Assembly: GCA_016081115.2 (NCBI GenBank)
Contig: CM071929.1
Span: forward strand, 2,294,001-2,358,000
Length of the DNA stretch: 64,000 nt
Reading direction: 5' to 3'
Origin: Rehmannia glutinosa
Lineage: Eukaryota > Streptophyta > Magnoliopsida > Lamiales > Orobanchaceae
In this document: positions 11,801-23,809 of the stretch, in pieces
How positions within the stretch are numbered: the stretch's first letter is position 1
Layout of the letters: each line of letters starts with the position of its first letter
Translations under genes and position numbers: made by a program
Notes under the pieces: generated by a model
What the model was told of the DNA's origin: nothing
Seen by the model: the letters and a program-made list of their open reading frames with translations, nothing else
Database searches by the model: none

Positions 11801-12840
11801 ACCTGGAGTTCTCATAATCGAGGCGAAGTTTGCAAGCTTAAGAAAGCGTTGTATGGTCTCAAACAGGCTCCACGGGCTTGGTTTGAAAAATTCTCTGTCG
11901 TCTTACTTCACTTGGTTTTAGTTCCAGAACCATGATTCTCGCTTCTTTTCTTCAAGCGTACATGTCTTGGTATTATTCTTCTTTCCTTATATGTTGATGA
12001 CATGATCATCAGGTGATGATGTTGATGGGATTGCATTGTTGAAATCGAGTTAGCACCGCTTTGAAATGAAAGATTTGGGACCTTTGCGATATTTTTGGGT
12101 ATTGAGGTAGCCCGGCTCCCCTCGAGGTTATCTTCTTTCACTACCCAAGTACATTGTTGACATACTTGATCGAGCTCGTCTATCGATACTCGGACGGTTG
12201 ATACGCCTCTTGAACTTAATGTTCGATATTCTTTCCGATGGCACACCATTGTCTCGATCCTACTTTATATCGCACTATTGTTGGAAGTTTGGTTTATCTA
12301 ACCATTACGCGCCCGATATTGCATATGCGGTTCATATTGTGAGTCGGTTTGTCACTTGCCCACTACCGTTCATTCATAGCTGCGATTTCGTATCTTGCGA
12401 TACCTCCGTGGTACTTTTCGAGAGTCTTTTGTTTCCATCTACATCTTCATTAGAGTTGAGGGCATATTCGTGCGTGATTGGGCCAGTGATCCATCGATGA
12501 AAATCCACCACTTTGGTTTTTGTGTTTTTCTTGAGACTCACTTATTTCTTGGAAGAGTAAGAAACAAATGTTGTGTCTCGATCCTCCACAGAGGCAGAGT
12601 ATCGGGCAATGGCCTACTACAATCGAAATAGTTTGGTTACGTTGGCTTCTTGAAGATATGGGTGTTCATTTGTCCTCACCTACTCCCATGCATTGTGATA
12701 ACCAAAGTGCTATTCAGATTGCTCACAACTCGATTTTCCACGAAAGAACAAAGCATATTGAGATTGATTGTCATGTCACCGTCATCACCGCAACATGGGA
12801 CACTCCACTTACCTTTCATCTCATCATCTTTCAGATTTGA
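8840..12840 (+). pseudogene. Degenerate copia gag-pol
   Basis: The ATG at 8840 opens the gag, with NYSYWSYVMRNFLRGKKLW soon after. A zinc knuckle lies near 9577 (CKQPGHWKAQCP, its first Cys half in another frame). The protease motif DSGAFHHM is near 9904. GAG-pre-integrase and integrase follow (WHSRLGHVSPSRL near 10307, YYVSFIDDYSRYCWVYF near 10535). Reverse transcriptase shows AFLNGDLQEEVYM (near 11755) and YVDDM (near 11990), and RNase H shows MHCDNQSAIQIAHNSIFHE (near 12690). The order protease-integrase-RT-RNase H is that of Ty1/copia. The frame changes at least ten times, many changes being single missing bases, so no intact polyprotein is encoded as assembled. Confidence 0.88.
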
Positions 12841-12931
12841 TCTTTTCACCAAGTCACATCCGCTTCGCTTTACCGTTTTGGTTGGCAAACTCTCGATGAT
12901 TTCTACTACATCATCATGAGTTTGTGGGGGA

Positions 12932-13132
12932 TGTTAGAATTATAATTAGTTATTAGTTTATATTTGTGAGGGTAGTTTTGTAATTTCCTTTGTGTGTCTT
13001 CTAGGGTTTGCTCCTATATATATTGGGTAGCCTCCATTTGTATTAATCAAGTTCTTGCATTCAAGACTCCAAGTTATATAGAATTCTTCTTCCAAATTTA
13101 TCTTACAAAAATGTATGTTAATTATTCTAACA
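12932..13132 (+). repeat. 3' LTR of the 8.4-kb copia element
   Basis: It begins tgttagaatt right after the polypurine tract and ends attctaaca, followed by the target duplication tgatc. Confidence 0.93.
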
Positions 13133-13399
13133 TGATCCACTCGTCCCCCCAGGATAACGTTTGGCTCGATGTTGTCCCCTCGCTTTGTTGCTTGTTAATG
13201 TATAAAACCTTTTTATAAACGTTGTTTGCGAGTTTTAGTGGTTTTAAAATTGTTGTTTCTTAGTTTTCAAAAAAAAAAAATAAAAAATTGTCGATAATGA
13301 AGCACACAGTGAGGATGGTGAGGAGATTGTGAGGGGCTTGATTCCGGGAAGAGGATGTGTTGAGAAGTAATGATGTTTTAAACGGTCATAAGGGGTCCG

Positions 13400-13618
13400 A
13401 TGGCGGAAGATGGACAAAATTCTCAGTTATATAATCCAACAATTGCATTAGGCATGAAACATGTTTTCCACAAAAACGAGTTTAAGCAAGCAATACATTT
13501 ACATGAAATCAAAACCAAAAGGAGCATGAACATAACAAAAAATGATGCGGAGTACTTTCATGCTAAGTGTGCCGATAAAACTTGTGAAACGGAAGTTGCG
13601 CGCATTGAAGCTAACTAG
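13400..13618 (+). pseudogene. MuDR-type transposase N-terminal fragment
   Basis: The 72-codon frame reads LGMKHVFHKNEFKQAIHLHE, then IKTKRSMNITKNDAEYFHAK and CADKTC. This resembles the N-terminal DNA-binding domain of plant MuDR transposases (F-x-x-K-x-E-F-K-x-A, then K-N-D and a Cys pair). It stops at 13616 just before the assembly gap, so the catalytic part is missing here. The bases before it (13138-13399) include a poly-A run and no other gene. Confidence 0.6.
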
Positions 13619-13645
13619 GAATGCACCTTTTGAATAAGGAAGTAT

Positions 13646-13745
13646 NNNNNNNNNNNNNNNNNNNNNNNNNNNNNNNNNNNNNNNNNNNNNNNNNNNNNNN
13701 NNNNNNNNNNNNNNNNNNNNNNNNNNNNNNNNNNNNNNNNNNNNN
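13646..13745. other. Assembly gap (100 N)
   Basis: Exactly 100 N, the usual placeholder for a gap of unknown size between contigs. It removes the outer end of the Tat element's LTR and the continuation of the MuDR fragment. Order and distance across it are not certain. Confidence 0.98.
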
Positions 13746-14248
13746 AAGCGAGGTGAATAGCAATAAATGTGTCACATGCTTGATAGTGCAGGTGGCGTAT
13801 TTATAAACATTTATTTCATCGGCCGTACGGGTTCGTCTGGATCCGTCTGGGTGTGCGGATCGGCGCAGCCACCTCACTCCGCGTCTTGCGACCTCTATTG
13901 AGGTACTGTTAAAGCCCGTACAGGTATGCGGGGTCGGGTCGCTTGGGCGACCCGCACGACATACTCCGGATCGGTCGTGACCTCGGCTTTAGCTACGTGG
14001 TGTATCGGCTAAGCTCGAACTCCTTTATTAATTTTGGATCGAATTGACGACTAGATCCGTGACCTCGCTTAGGGTCGTGACCTCATTTAACTTTCATAGT
14101 GTATCGGCCCAGATCCAGCCTCGAACTTCATTCTGTAGCCTCGGACTCATTCACAGGTCGGGTAGACGACCCGATCCAGTGACCTCGATTCGGGTCGTTC
14201 ACTCGAGCTATAGGCGGGGTAGAAAAGTAATTTTGCAGGCACATATCA
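13746..14248 (-). repeat. 3' LTR of the Tat element (cut by the gap)
   Basis: It starts, after the N run, with aagcgaggtgaatagcaata, also found at 23972 in the other LTR, and ends with cacatatca at 14248. Shared blocks include gcgtatttataa, gcttgggcgacccgcacgac and gtagaaaagtaatttt. On the minus strand the ttataaata block is a likely TATA box. Confidence 0.8.
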
Positions 14249-14545
14249 TTCTCCCCGATTACTTTAGTAATTAATTGATATGGTAACTCGAATCCGATCC
14301 AGATTGAATTTGAAAAGTTTTCATCCCAATCGATTCGATCTTCGCCCATTCCGCTATATATATACTAAGCTTGGGTTACATTTTTACTCTTCATTCATAG
14401 CGGTGAAAAATATTTCCGATTAAAGCGAGCTCCGCCCCTCGTCAGGGATTTTCTTCACGAGTCGATCCCAGCCCGGTAGCCGCTTAGTTTCACCGCTTTA
14501 TTAATATTTTTCTTATTTCATTTATTTTCTTCCTTCTTCTTTGTT

Positions 14546-16999
14546 ATGCCTTCCGACCGTCGTTAGGTTCTCATGACTCGGGCTCGAGCGGTTCGAGTTC
14601 GAGTTCAAGCTCCACCTCGGAGTCAGATTCGACATCGGTCCTCCAAATGGGGCTCGATTCTGATCTAGCCCGATTAGGTCCGTGCCTCCCCACAGGGATC
14701 TGTCCCTCGACTTGGACCCTACCGACGAATCAGGAGGATGCCCCCATAGATCCTAATTTAGAGTTTACGACTCCTTGGGCTTTGATTCGTTATTGTAAAC
14801 AGGAACCAAATAGCCGAGATTAGAGACCGATTTTTTATTCCATCAAATTTTCAAATAATTATCCCGGTAGGAATGACCGTATAGACAAACCACCTCCCGT
14901 TGTATGTCGTTCCATTTGCCTAGCTCTTGAGGCAGGTTTACGTTTTCCTTTAGCTCGCCCTATTGTAAATATCTTAAAGGGTCTAGGAGTGTGTCCTTGA
15001 CTAGTTCCGAACGCTTATCGTCATATTTTAAGTTTTGCGATATTAATGAAACATTTTGAGGTGTCGCCTCCTTTTTCCCCATTTTGGGCCCTTTATTCCA
15101 TTAACTCCTCTCCAACCACAAGTGAGAAAGGCTTTTCTACCTCTCCCTCGGCTAACCGCAAGCTTCTTCATCACCTACCTACCTCTGTTTGGCCTTGGAA
15201 AGAGAAATTTATCTACATTAGAGCCCAGTAGAGACCCTTGGGAGGTTCTTTCGAGTGGAAAGCTACCGTCCTCGCCTCACCTCGTGACCTCGCTTCGGTC
15301 GGCTTGGGAGGATGACTTCGTCCGAGGATGTGCTATGCGACGAGTGGTATCTGTCGGAGAAGCTTCTAACCGAAGAGGTTCTTTTTTTCCTGGACCTTAG
15401 CCCGCCCCCCGAAGCCTTTCTTTAAGTTTGGGTAATCTTCCATTCTTTTACTTAATTGCTTGCTCGTATAGTTTACTCACATTATTCTAAACAATTTTTC
15501 TATTTTCAGAGATGTCTGTCAACAGCTCATTAATAGCTAAGCAATTGAAAGAACAGAAGGCGACTTTACTCTCCAGAAAAACGACCTCCAATCGCTCAAA
15601 CACACCACCACCCATGTTGTCTCGGGTTCAGGCAAAGTGTTCCTCCGACCTCTTGGGGCCTCACCTCGCTTGCTTCGGCGAGGTCTTTGGATGATACCGA
15701 TCTTTTCAGAGCTGCCGCACTACCCCAGCTCGCTTAACCCCTCGGCGAACCCCTACTTGCCGGGGGGTGAAAATGTTGAGAAGGCTTCGCACCGAAAGGA
15801 AAGTCCCACAAAGAAAACTCGAAGCCCCACAAGTCTCATGATCGGGATTCGCGCGGGTAAAGATCGCGAAGAGCCCTGCGGTAAGAGGCTTCGCCTCAGT
15901 CGTCTTTAGGCGTGTCGGCAAGCGACTGAAATTTCAAGTGACGAGGGAGACTTGCGGTGACCCTGAGATGGAAGCTCAACTTAAATGGCTCAAGTTATGT
16001 GAGAGACATTTCTTACGAGATGCGTGAGATGGAAAGCAAAGATCTCTCCTCAACTGTCCTCCACTTTCAACGCCTCGCTGCCTCGTACCGTCCCCAATTG
16101 GCTAATTAACGGATGAAGCTCTATCCTCGATACTCATGCTGGAGAGGACTCTTTCGAGCTATACAAACATACTCTCCTCGGTCTTGATCAATTTGCTTTG
16201 ATACCTTTTTGAGTTTACTCTATTTTGGAAGAATACATGGCCACAATACTTTTCGGTAAAAGTCCATTATCTCGTTTAATACATGTTTTAATTTTTTCTC
16301 TCTCTTTCTAACCTCGCTTTTAATTCATTTTGAGAATAATGCCCTCCACACCACCTTTCCTTCGTGCGCTAATTGGAAGCAATCCTCGATCGCGGGAAAA
16401 CGAAGTGGAGAGGCTTCGAAGGCTCTTCTTCGCGAGGACGAGGCGCCAAGGAAAAATTATCTCAGGAGAATATGCGCTCGTGATCCGAGCCCAGGTCCGG
16501 GAACAAGAGGTTAATGCAGCTCGCGACAAATGAAGGAGCAGAAAGAAAATCACAAATCCAGCTGAAAGAGACCTACGATACGGGTCGCAAAGGGCTATCA
16601 GGGAATATACGAACTCGCTAGAATATACCTCCGCTCTTCAAAAGGCTCGCGAAGAGGCGTGAAGTCCTTTCTAACTTCCCATTCTTACGAAACCTTAGTG
16701 GCACGTCGTCTCTTGCTTCTATCTCTTTCAAGGTTTCGAGCGATCACAGGACAAGCCTACTGGAGAATGCTTTCAAGCGAGACTTTGATCAAGATAAACT
16801 TGATCGCCGCACAGGATGATCCGGGAGAAAGTCACGAGGCGAAGTAAGGAGGAGGAAGGACTTGATGTCGTCGGCACGATGTGGAAGAGGGTCGAAGAAA
16901 CGGACGAGTGGACCAATCTTATGCATTCGCACATTGCCTTCTGAACAACCTCCACCCCCCGCTACTATTGAAGCTAATAATGATGATGAGGAAGAATAA
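14546..16999 (+). pseudogene. Antisense ORF of the Tat element (gypsy-type 'Transposase_28'-like)
   Basis: On the strand opposite to gag-pol a broken coding region can be followed from ATG 14546 to TAA 16997-16999. It begins with a serine-rich stretch (SGSSGSSSSSSTSESD, about 14580-14630). A conserved domain follows with LALEAGLRFPLARP and LVPNAYRHILSFAILM (about 14920-15050), as in the 'putative gypsy type transposon' family. Charged, coiled-coil-like helices come next (16330-16530) and an acidic tail NNDDEEE ends it. Intron-like stretches lie at about 15430-15510 (ending ttttcag) and 16260-16330. A TATA box (ctatatatatac, near 14354) lies upstream. Plant Tat elements are known to carry such antisense ORFs of unknown role. 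Several frameshifts are present. Confidence 0.6.
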
Positions 17000-17261
17000 C
17001 CTTAGTTTTTACTTCCTTCTTTTGTAAACGAGCCCAATGCTCCATGTGAAGACATCGTGAATACAAACTCGTGCACTTCGTTTGTTTAAGTTGTTTTGTA
17101 AACGGGCTAGTCTTTGACCTCGTTTTTGGTATTATGATGTATGAAAATATTTGATATGAATGAGCTCAAGTCTCCGATTTCGCTTTATCGCCGTTGTTTT
17201 GATTTTCCCATTTTTAGTTATTACAACCATATTTGCTAGTCGATTCATGGATCTTGCTTGA

Positions 17262-18230
17262 GCTAACCTCGTGGGTCACTTCTTAATTGACGCAGGTTGC
17301 TCTTTTTGAGATCATTTTTATTTGTAGTCGACCAGACGCTCGCTTAATCGAGGCCGACCTCTCGGGTTGCTCTTCTTTTTTAAAGTTGACTTCGTGGGTC
17401 AATTTTACTTCAAGCTCGACCTCGTGGGTCGCTTAGTTGAGACCCGACCTCGCGGGTCGATTTTACTTGGCCGACCTCGCGGTCGTCTCGACTTGAAGCC
17501 GGCCTCGTGGGTCGCTTTTAATTAGTGAGTGACCTCGTGGGTCGCTTTGTCTTGAAGTCAGCGGCCTCGTGGGTCGCGCTTTTAATATTAGCCGACCTTG
17601 TGGGTCGCTTTTTATAAAGCGACCTCGTGGGTCGCTTTTAATAGGAGATGACCTCGTGGGTCGCTTTTAATCGAGTTGACCTCGGTCGCTTCTTGCTCGG
17701 CTCGTGGGTCGCTTTTAATATTAGCCGACCTCGGGTCGCTTTGCTTTGAAGGCGACTCGTGGATCGCTTTTAACAGGTCGACCTCGTGGGGTCGCTTTGT
17801 TCTGTCGGGCCTCGTGGGTCGCTTTTAATATTTCCGACCTCGCGGGTCGCTTTGCTTGAAGTCGGCCTCGGTCGCTTTTAAATAGAGCCGACCTCGTGGG
17901 TCGCTTTTAATACAGAGCCGACCTCGTGGGTCGCTTTTTAATATTTGGCGACCTCGTGTCGCTTTGCTTGCCGACCTCGTGGGTCGCTTTTTTTAATAAG
18001 GAGCCGACCTCGTGGGTCGCTTTTAATAGGAGCTGTCCTCGTGGGTCGCTTTTAATATTTGCTGACCTCGTGGGTCGCTTTGCCTTGAAGCTGACCTCGT
18101 GGGTCGCTTTTAATAGAGTGACCTCGTGGGTCGCTTTTTAATAGGAGGCTGACCTCGTGGGTTGCTCTTCTTTTAAAGTTGACCTCGTGGGTCAATTTTA
18201 CTTGGCGACCTCGCAGGTCGCTTTTTGTCT
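17262..18230. repeat. About 30 tandem repeats of gacctcgtgggtcgctttta
   Basis: Roughly thirty copies of ctcgtgggtcgctttt occur with spacers (aatattagcc, aataggagc, gcttgaagtc) that give units of about 30-45 bases, sometimes alternating in pairs. Variants with a short core (cctcggtcgc) look like collapsed copies. The block lies between integrase and the antisense ORF of the Tat element. The same gacctcg...gtcg words are spread through its LTRs and the antisense ORF, so the array probably grew from element sequence. Confidence 0.9.
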
Positions 18231-18324
18231 TGGGTTCGATAATTATCTCTCAAAATAAGGGGGTATTTCCTCCCAATAATTTCATATATATTCAAATCAA
18301 AACAAGCTAATAATTACAAGTAGT

Positions 18325-19624
18325 TCACCTAAGTATAAAACTTGCGCAAATTGTGGATGTTCCATGGCCTAGGAAGCTCTTTTCCATCCATGCTTTCCAA
18401 ACGATATGTTCTCTCTTGAGGATCTTAATCACCTTGAAAGGACCTTCCCAATTAGCCTCCAGTTTTCCCACATGCTTAGATACTTCAACTTTTTTCAGAA
18501 CTAGGTCTCCTACTTGAAAATTTCTCTCGCTCACCCTTTTATCATATCTTCGCTTTCGCATTCTTCCCTTATTTGCCGAATTTGAACCAAAGCCCTATCC
18601 CTCTTTTCCTCGATTGTTTTAGCTCTAACTTCCGAGCTCTTGTTCTGTGGCCGGGTCGTAATGAGCTATCCCTGTGAGATGCTTCCCAATTTCCACGGGG
18701 ATTACCGCCCGATCCGTACATCAAACCGAATGGAGTTTCTCCCGTAGAAGTTCTTGGGGTAGTCCTATATGCCCAAAGGACCCCTGGGAGTTCCTCCACC
18801 CAATACGTCTTCACTGCACCCAGCCTCGCTTTTAAGTGCTGCAGAATTATCCTGTTGGCCACCTCGGTTTGTCCATTAGCTTGCGGATTACCTACTGCCG
18901 TGAAATTTTGCTGGATTTTCACTTCCTTGCACCATGCTCGTATTTTTCTTCCCTGGAACTGCGTTCCATTATCTGAAATTAAGATCCTAGGAAAACCAAA
19001 CCGGCTACAAATATTTTTCCATACAAAGTCCATGACCTCTTGCTCACCTATTTTAGCTAGTGCTTCGGCCTCGACCCACTTCGTAAAATATTCAACTGCT
19101 ACTATCACGAATTTCTTCTGCGCCCTTGCCACAGGAAAAGGACCTAGAATGTCGATCCCCCACTGGTCGAAAGGGCATGCAATAGGAATTGTTTCTAAGG
19201 GTACTGCTGGCTGATGAGTTAAGTTAGCATGGAACTGACACTTGTCACACTTCTTAGCGAACTCAACTGCATCCTTCATCACAAAGAGGCCAAAAAGAAT
19301 CCTTGCCTTAGTATTTTTGAGCTAGCGGCGACCTCCGAATGATTTCCGCATTCCCTCATGAATCTCTCTCATCACATGCTGCGCGCTCTCGTGCAACAAA
19401 CATTTCAAAAGGAGTCCTCCAAAGGACCTCTTATACACTTCATCTCCTATTATTTGGAACCTAGGTGCCCAGCTTTTGTATCCTCCTAGCCTCGCCGGAT
19501 CCGTTGGCAAAACTCCCGTTTTAAGAAACTCTTTAATCCCCTCGATCCACTTTACTTGAATCCCTATATGAAGAATTAAGGTCTCTTTTGAGAATTGGTC
19601 AAGAGGTTCGCTTTCCGAGTTCAC
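18325..19624 (-). pseudogene. Tat integrase region
   Basis: The longest frame (19282-18569, 237 codons) has KKCDKCQFHANLTHQP of the zinc-binding HHCC domain, then the catalytic triad in context: D in WGIDILGPFPVA, D in LISDNGTQF and E in NGQTEVANR. The frame 19624-19322 carries the upstream part (RNase H-integrase linker, HESAQHVMREIH). The frame 18561-18325 carries the C-terminal part with DLVLKKVEVSKHVGKLEANW and EGPFKV, which lacks a chromodomain. A frameshift separates each pair, so the domain is recognisable but not one frame. Confidence 0.88.
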
Positions 19625-19681
19625 TCGGAGTGCTTCGCCACTAACACTATCACCTTCCTCGAACTCGATCCCAAGACGGCA

Positions 19682-21341
19682 CTAAATAAACGTGCTAATG
19701 CATCGCTCTCTCTCATTTTCTTCTCTTGGAATCTGTTTCAACTGAAATTCTTCAAAATTTTCTACTAATTTCTTAGCTCTACTCAAGTAGGTGGACATTG
19801 ACTTATCTTTGGCTTCGAAAAAGAGCCTTCCATCTCGCATCGCGACTAAGCGAGAGTCGTATATGCTACGAGCCTTCTTACATCGCATTTATGTGCTAGC
19901 TTCATCCCAAGAATTAGGGCTTCATACTGCTTCATTATTTGTAACCTCGAAATCCAACTTTAGAGCTATTTCTACTTCAAACAAGTTAGGTCCTTGTAAC
20001 AAAATTCCGGCTCCACCTCCACTAGCCACCGATTTAACCATCCACATGTAAAAGCCACGCGACCTCGTCTTGGGGCGCCAACTCTTCTACGATTGCCTCG
20101 CTAACAAATTCAGCTAGAACTTGGGCTTTAATTGCCGATTTACATTGATACTTGATATCAAACTCTCCCAACTCCACCGCCCATTTAACCAAGCGACGAC
20201 AACTCGGTCTCCCTAAAATTTGCCTCAAAGGTTGATTTGTTAAGACGATTATTTGGTGCGATTGAAAATAAGGTCGTAGTTTCCTTCTTTGCTACCACCA
20301 AGGCTAATGCCAACTTTTCGATCTCTAAATATCTCTCTTCCGCTCCTTGCAACATCTTACTCACATAATAAACCGCTTATGCATGCCCTCCTCCTTGACT
20401 AACACCGAGCTCTGACTCGCTTAGAAACACCAAGTACAAAAAAAGTGGTTTCCCTTTTTCGGGCTTTGATAATAATGGTGGTGAGCTTAAATATGATTTT
20501 AATTCATCAAAGGCCTTCTCACATTCTTGTCCCATTGAAATTTTTTCATATTTTTAAAGTAGCAAAGAAAGGTAGGTTACGATCGGGTGACCTCGAAATG
20601 AACCTATTAAGCGAGGCTAGCTTCCCGTGAGTTCTTTGCCGCACTTCGTTCACGGTCCTCGGGAGGCCATCTCAAGTATAGCTTTAATTTTCTCCGGGTT
20701 TGCTTCAATCCCCCTCTCATTAACCATGAACGAGAAATTTTCCACCTCGCACCCCAAAAGTGCACTTTGTTGGATTCAACTTCATTCCATAATTTCGCAT
20801 GATGTTGAAAGCTCGCTTCAAATGTTCCAGATGGTCCCCCGATTCTCGCTCTTGACCAAGATATCATCTACGTAAACCTCCATGGTTCGTCAATCTCGCT
20901 TTTGAACATGAGGTTGACTAGCGTTGATAAGTTGCTCCCGCATTCTTAAGGCGAACGGCATCACTACGAAACAATACACCCCATTTTCAGAATAAATGAG
21001 GTCTTGTCTCGATCTCTTCCGCCATGAAAATTTGATGATACCCTTGATACGCGTCCATCATACTTAATAGAGCACACCTGCCGCGGAGTCCACTAGAGAT
21101 CAATACGAGGCAAAGGGTGCGGATCTTTGGATATCTTTATTTAAGTCGAGAAAGTCTGTCACATCCTCCACTTCTCATTTGTTTTGGGAACAATCACCAC
21201 ATTAGATAACCATTCGGTGAACTGGATCTCAACAACGTGCCCCTGCGTCGGCGGCTTATTCACCTCGCTTTCTATGATCCTATTCTCTCTCCTCCGAAAC
21301 TTCGCTTCTTCTCGCTTAATAGCTTCACTCAGGGTCGACAT
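19682..21341 (-). pseudogene. Tat reverse transcriptase and RNase H
   Basis: The RT begins near 21341 (EAIKREEAKFRRREN, then VEIQFTEWLSNVVIVPKTNE, the 'W-x-x-N-V-V-V-P-K' entry of gypsy RT). The catalytic YVDD motif (VYVDDILVKSE) is coded at about 20885-20853. RNase H follows at 20228-19682, with LVKWAVELGEFDIKYQ, the acidic VDG turn and the TNNEAVYEAL-like segment (about 19960-19900). All parts are in different frames because of small indels. Confidence 0.82.
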
Positions 21342-21970
21342 TTAAGCGATGCACTACGACCTCCGGGCTAATACCTTTGCAATCCGTAGCCTTCCATGCA
21401 AAAATATCCGCATTCTCCTTCAAAATTGGATAGTTAGGAGCTCGAGGCTCGGATCCATCCGGGAGCCTATTCTCGTCGACTTGCTCGGTCGCTTGATCCA
21501 CCCGACTACCTTGTCTTTGCTCGGTAGGCTCGATTCTATACTCCTCACTCGAGCCTTTTTATACTTCTCCTTCTCCTTCTTGCTCATTCCCGCTCCTCCT
21601 CCCTTTCAATTTGCCTAATTGTTCTAATCTCCCGCTCTCCTTCTTTTTTTCTTGACAAGTTATAGCACTCCTTGCACTTTTCTCGATCTCCATTTACCTC
21701 ACCAATCCCACTTGCGGTTGGGAATTTCATCTTCAAATGATATGTGGAAACTATAGCTTGAACCGATTTAAACCTGGCCTACCTGCACGACGTTGTATGC
21801 AAGCGGAGCGTCAACCACTAAATACTTAACCATAACTGTTTTTCGGCATGGGACCATTCTAGCGAGGTCGGAAGGTCGATAGTACTAAGCGGGATCACTT
21901 CGCTTCCCGAACCCGATTAATGGTGTATCCACCGATTCAGCGTGTGTTGTGACGTCTAATTCCATCTTCC

Positions 21971-22402
21971 TTAAGACTGCATAAAGATCACATCCGCCGA
22001 GCTCCCATTATCTATCAAGGTCTTTTGTATTGCGAAGTTCGCAATATCCATTGTTATCACCATTGGATCATTTTGACTGTTTCTACCCCACAAGGTCACG
22101 ATTATCAAAGGTAATTGGGTTTGCTTCCGGACATTAAAAATATTCAGAACCCTCTTGGGAGTATGAGCCAAGACCCGCATACTCTTCCGCCTCGCGCTTT
22201 GCGAGTCACCTCCACTCGGGCCTCCGCGATCATATGTATCACTCCCTCCTTGGCAAATTTTCATCTTGTCGGTCTCGCCCGCTTGGATCGCTCTCGATCT
22301 TGATTTACTCTTTCCTTTATAGGAAACGAGCTTGAGACCTTCTCGCGCCTTATGCCTCGGGAGAACCCGACCTCGCCACTCTTCCTCGGCCTCGCTCCTC
22401 AT
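21971..22402 (-). pseudogene. Tat aspartic protease region
   Basis: The frame contains NDPMVITMDIANFAIQKTLI followed by DNGSSADVIF. The D-N-G-S-S version of the protease active site is typical for Tat/Athila pol. Upstream is LPLIIVTLWGRNSQ, close to the usual 'F-D..D..' approach to the protease. Confidence 0.75.
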
Positions 22403-22461
22403 CCCGTTTTGCTCATTCTAACAAAATTTTTCAAGTACCCCTTTGGATGAGTCGCTCTATT

Positions 22462-23753
22462 TCATCTTTTAATTGGAAGCATTCTTATCATGGCCATGAT
22501 CTTTATGAAAATGGCAATATTTTCTTTCATCTCTTTTACCGGTATGGCCTTCATCTTTCTTGGCCACTTTAACATATTTTTCCCTCGATGGACATCAAGG
22601 CATGTACTGGGAACATTTAGCTGGCGTATATCGCTTAACTCGTATTGGTCGCAATCGATCCCGATCTCGACCTCGCTCATGGTCTTTTTCGGACTTAAAA
22701 CGAGGTCTCTCTCTCGGATCTTTTCTTACGTGCACCTCGACCACTCATGACCATTCATGATCCTTGATTCATTCATCTCCTCTTCTTGGATATATTGTTG
22801 GGTCATCCCCATCAATTCCTCCTTATCCGGGGTTACGAAGCTAAGTCAAGCTAGTGCCCCTTTTTCAAACCATGAACCAATATATTTGTCATCATATCGA
22901 TCCTCATATCTTGCACCTCGAGTGCCTCGTCATTAAACCGATTAATGAAGTCCCGAAGTGGCTCGCCTTTCGCTTGTCGATTGTAAAGAGGTGGGTTCTT
23001 TGACCTTCGAGCTCGCTCGACTAGCGAACGATATAAGAACTTTCTTGCCAATTGCTCATATGATACCACTTTGTTCCCTACGGGTAGCCCCTGTGAACCA
23101 TTCGTCCCGCGCTTTCCCTTTAACGTGGTGATAAATATCCTAGCATTCATGGCATCCATTGTCCCATAAAGCCGCATTACGTGATCAAAAGGCATTAAGT
23201 GTTCTGAGGGTCCTTATTCCCATCGTATTTAGGAAGATCTCGGGAGCTTGAAACTCATAGTAACGACTTCTCGCAAAATTTACGGGGAGAAGGGGGCCCT
23301 TTTTGTAATGCGGTGAGATCTGCCCTCTTCTCTTCAAATGGTCTAGCTTCCGAGTAGCTTGCTCAATCTGCCATTGAGTTCATTTATATCTCGCCACCCT
23401 AGGGAGCTCGCCTAGTCTCGCCTCGGCCGCCTCGTTCGGGCGCTTGGTGACTAGCCACCTCTCTCCGCGTCGCTTGTTTCTCTATCTTGCGCCAACACTG
23501 TTGTTCTTGTCTTAGGTACCCCCGGGGAGAGAGAAACCATGGGAGCCTTGCCTTTTCTTTCCCTATCGTTTAGCATTCTTTCCAACATTTTCTCAAAGTC
23601 GCTAGTTCGCATATTGATCATGGGATCCTCCGCTTCCCTTTGATGTTGCTCTTGAATTAACAACGAAGGGGATCTCCTCAGTGTTGTTTCCTTCGCTCTT
23701 ATTGGTGTCTCCTCCATGTTTAGTCCACAAGGTGGTATCCCTTTTGCTTTCAC
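22462..23753 (-). pseudogene. Tat gag
   Basis: The capsid (Retrotrans_gag) domain is visible at 23195-22851 with VSYEQLARKFLYRSLVERAR and EPLRDFINRFNDEAL. Near 22540-22480 another frame gives KYCHFHKDHGHDKN, then DEIERLIQRGYLKNFV, the zinc-binding-like motif of Tat gag. The N-terminal part with low-complexity polar sequence lies at 23753-23451. Frames change several times. Confidence 0.8.
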
Positions 23754-23783
23754 CTGGGGTCTCGTCCATATTCACTTTTGCGT

Positions 23784-23802
23784 TTCCCACGAGGCGCGCC
23801 AA
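23784..23802 (-). other. Primer binding site of the Tat element
   Basis: The minus strand reads ttggcgcgcctcgtgggaa, close to the ttggcgccgtctgtgggaa form usual beside Tat 5' LTRs. Confidence 0.65.
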
Positions 23803-23809
23803 CCGATTT

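Larger units (their letters stand above)
8356..13132 (+). mobile_element. Full-length Ty1/copia retrotransposon with TSD tgatc
   Basis: Two LTRs of 200 and 201 bp (8356-8555 and 12932-13132) are about 97% identical by eye. They bound an interior with a primer site for initiator tRNA-Met (tggtatcaagagca, 8556-8569), gag-pol in copia order and a polypurine tract (tttgtggggga, ending 12931). The 5-bp target duplication tgatc is at 8351-8355 and 13133-13137. The first base of the 5' LTR is C instead of T. The LTR identity points to a fairly recent insertion, but the coding region is broken by many small indels. Confidence 0.93.

Noticed and set aside
13611..13877. Open frames spanning the N run on both strands
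   Set aside because: They are open only because the 100 N are translated as X; there is no real coding support.
17262..18230. CRISPR-like repeat-spacer pattern
   Set aside because: Units are irregular, spacers are versions of the same few words, and the block sits inside a plant retrotransposon.
18855..19214. 119-codon plus-strand frame
   Set aside because: Mirror of the Tat integrase coding strand.
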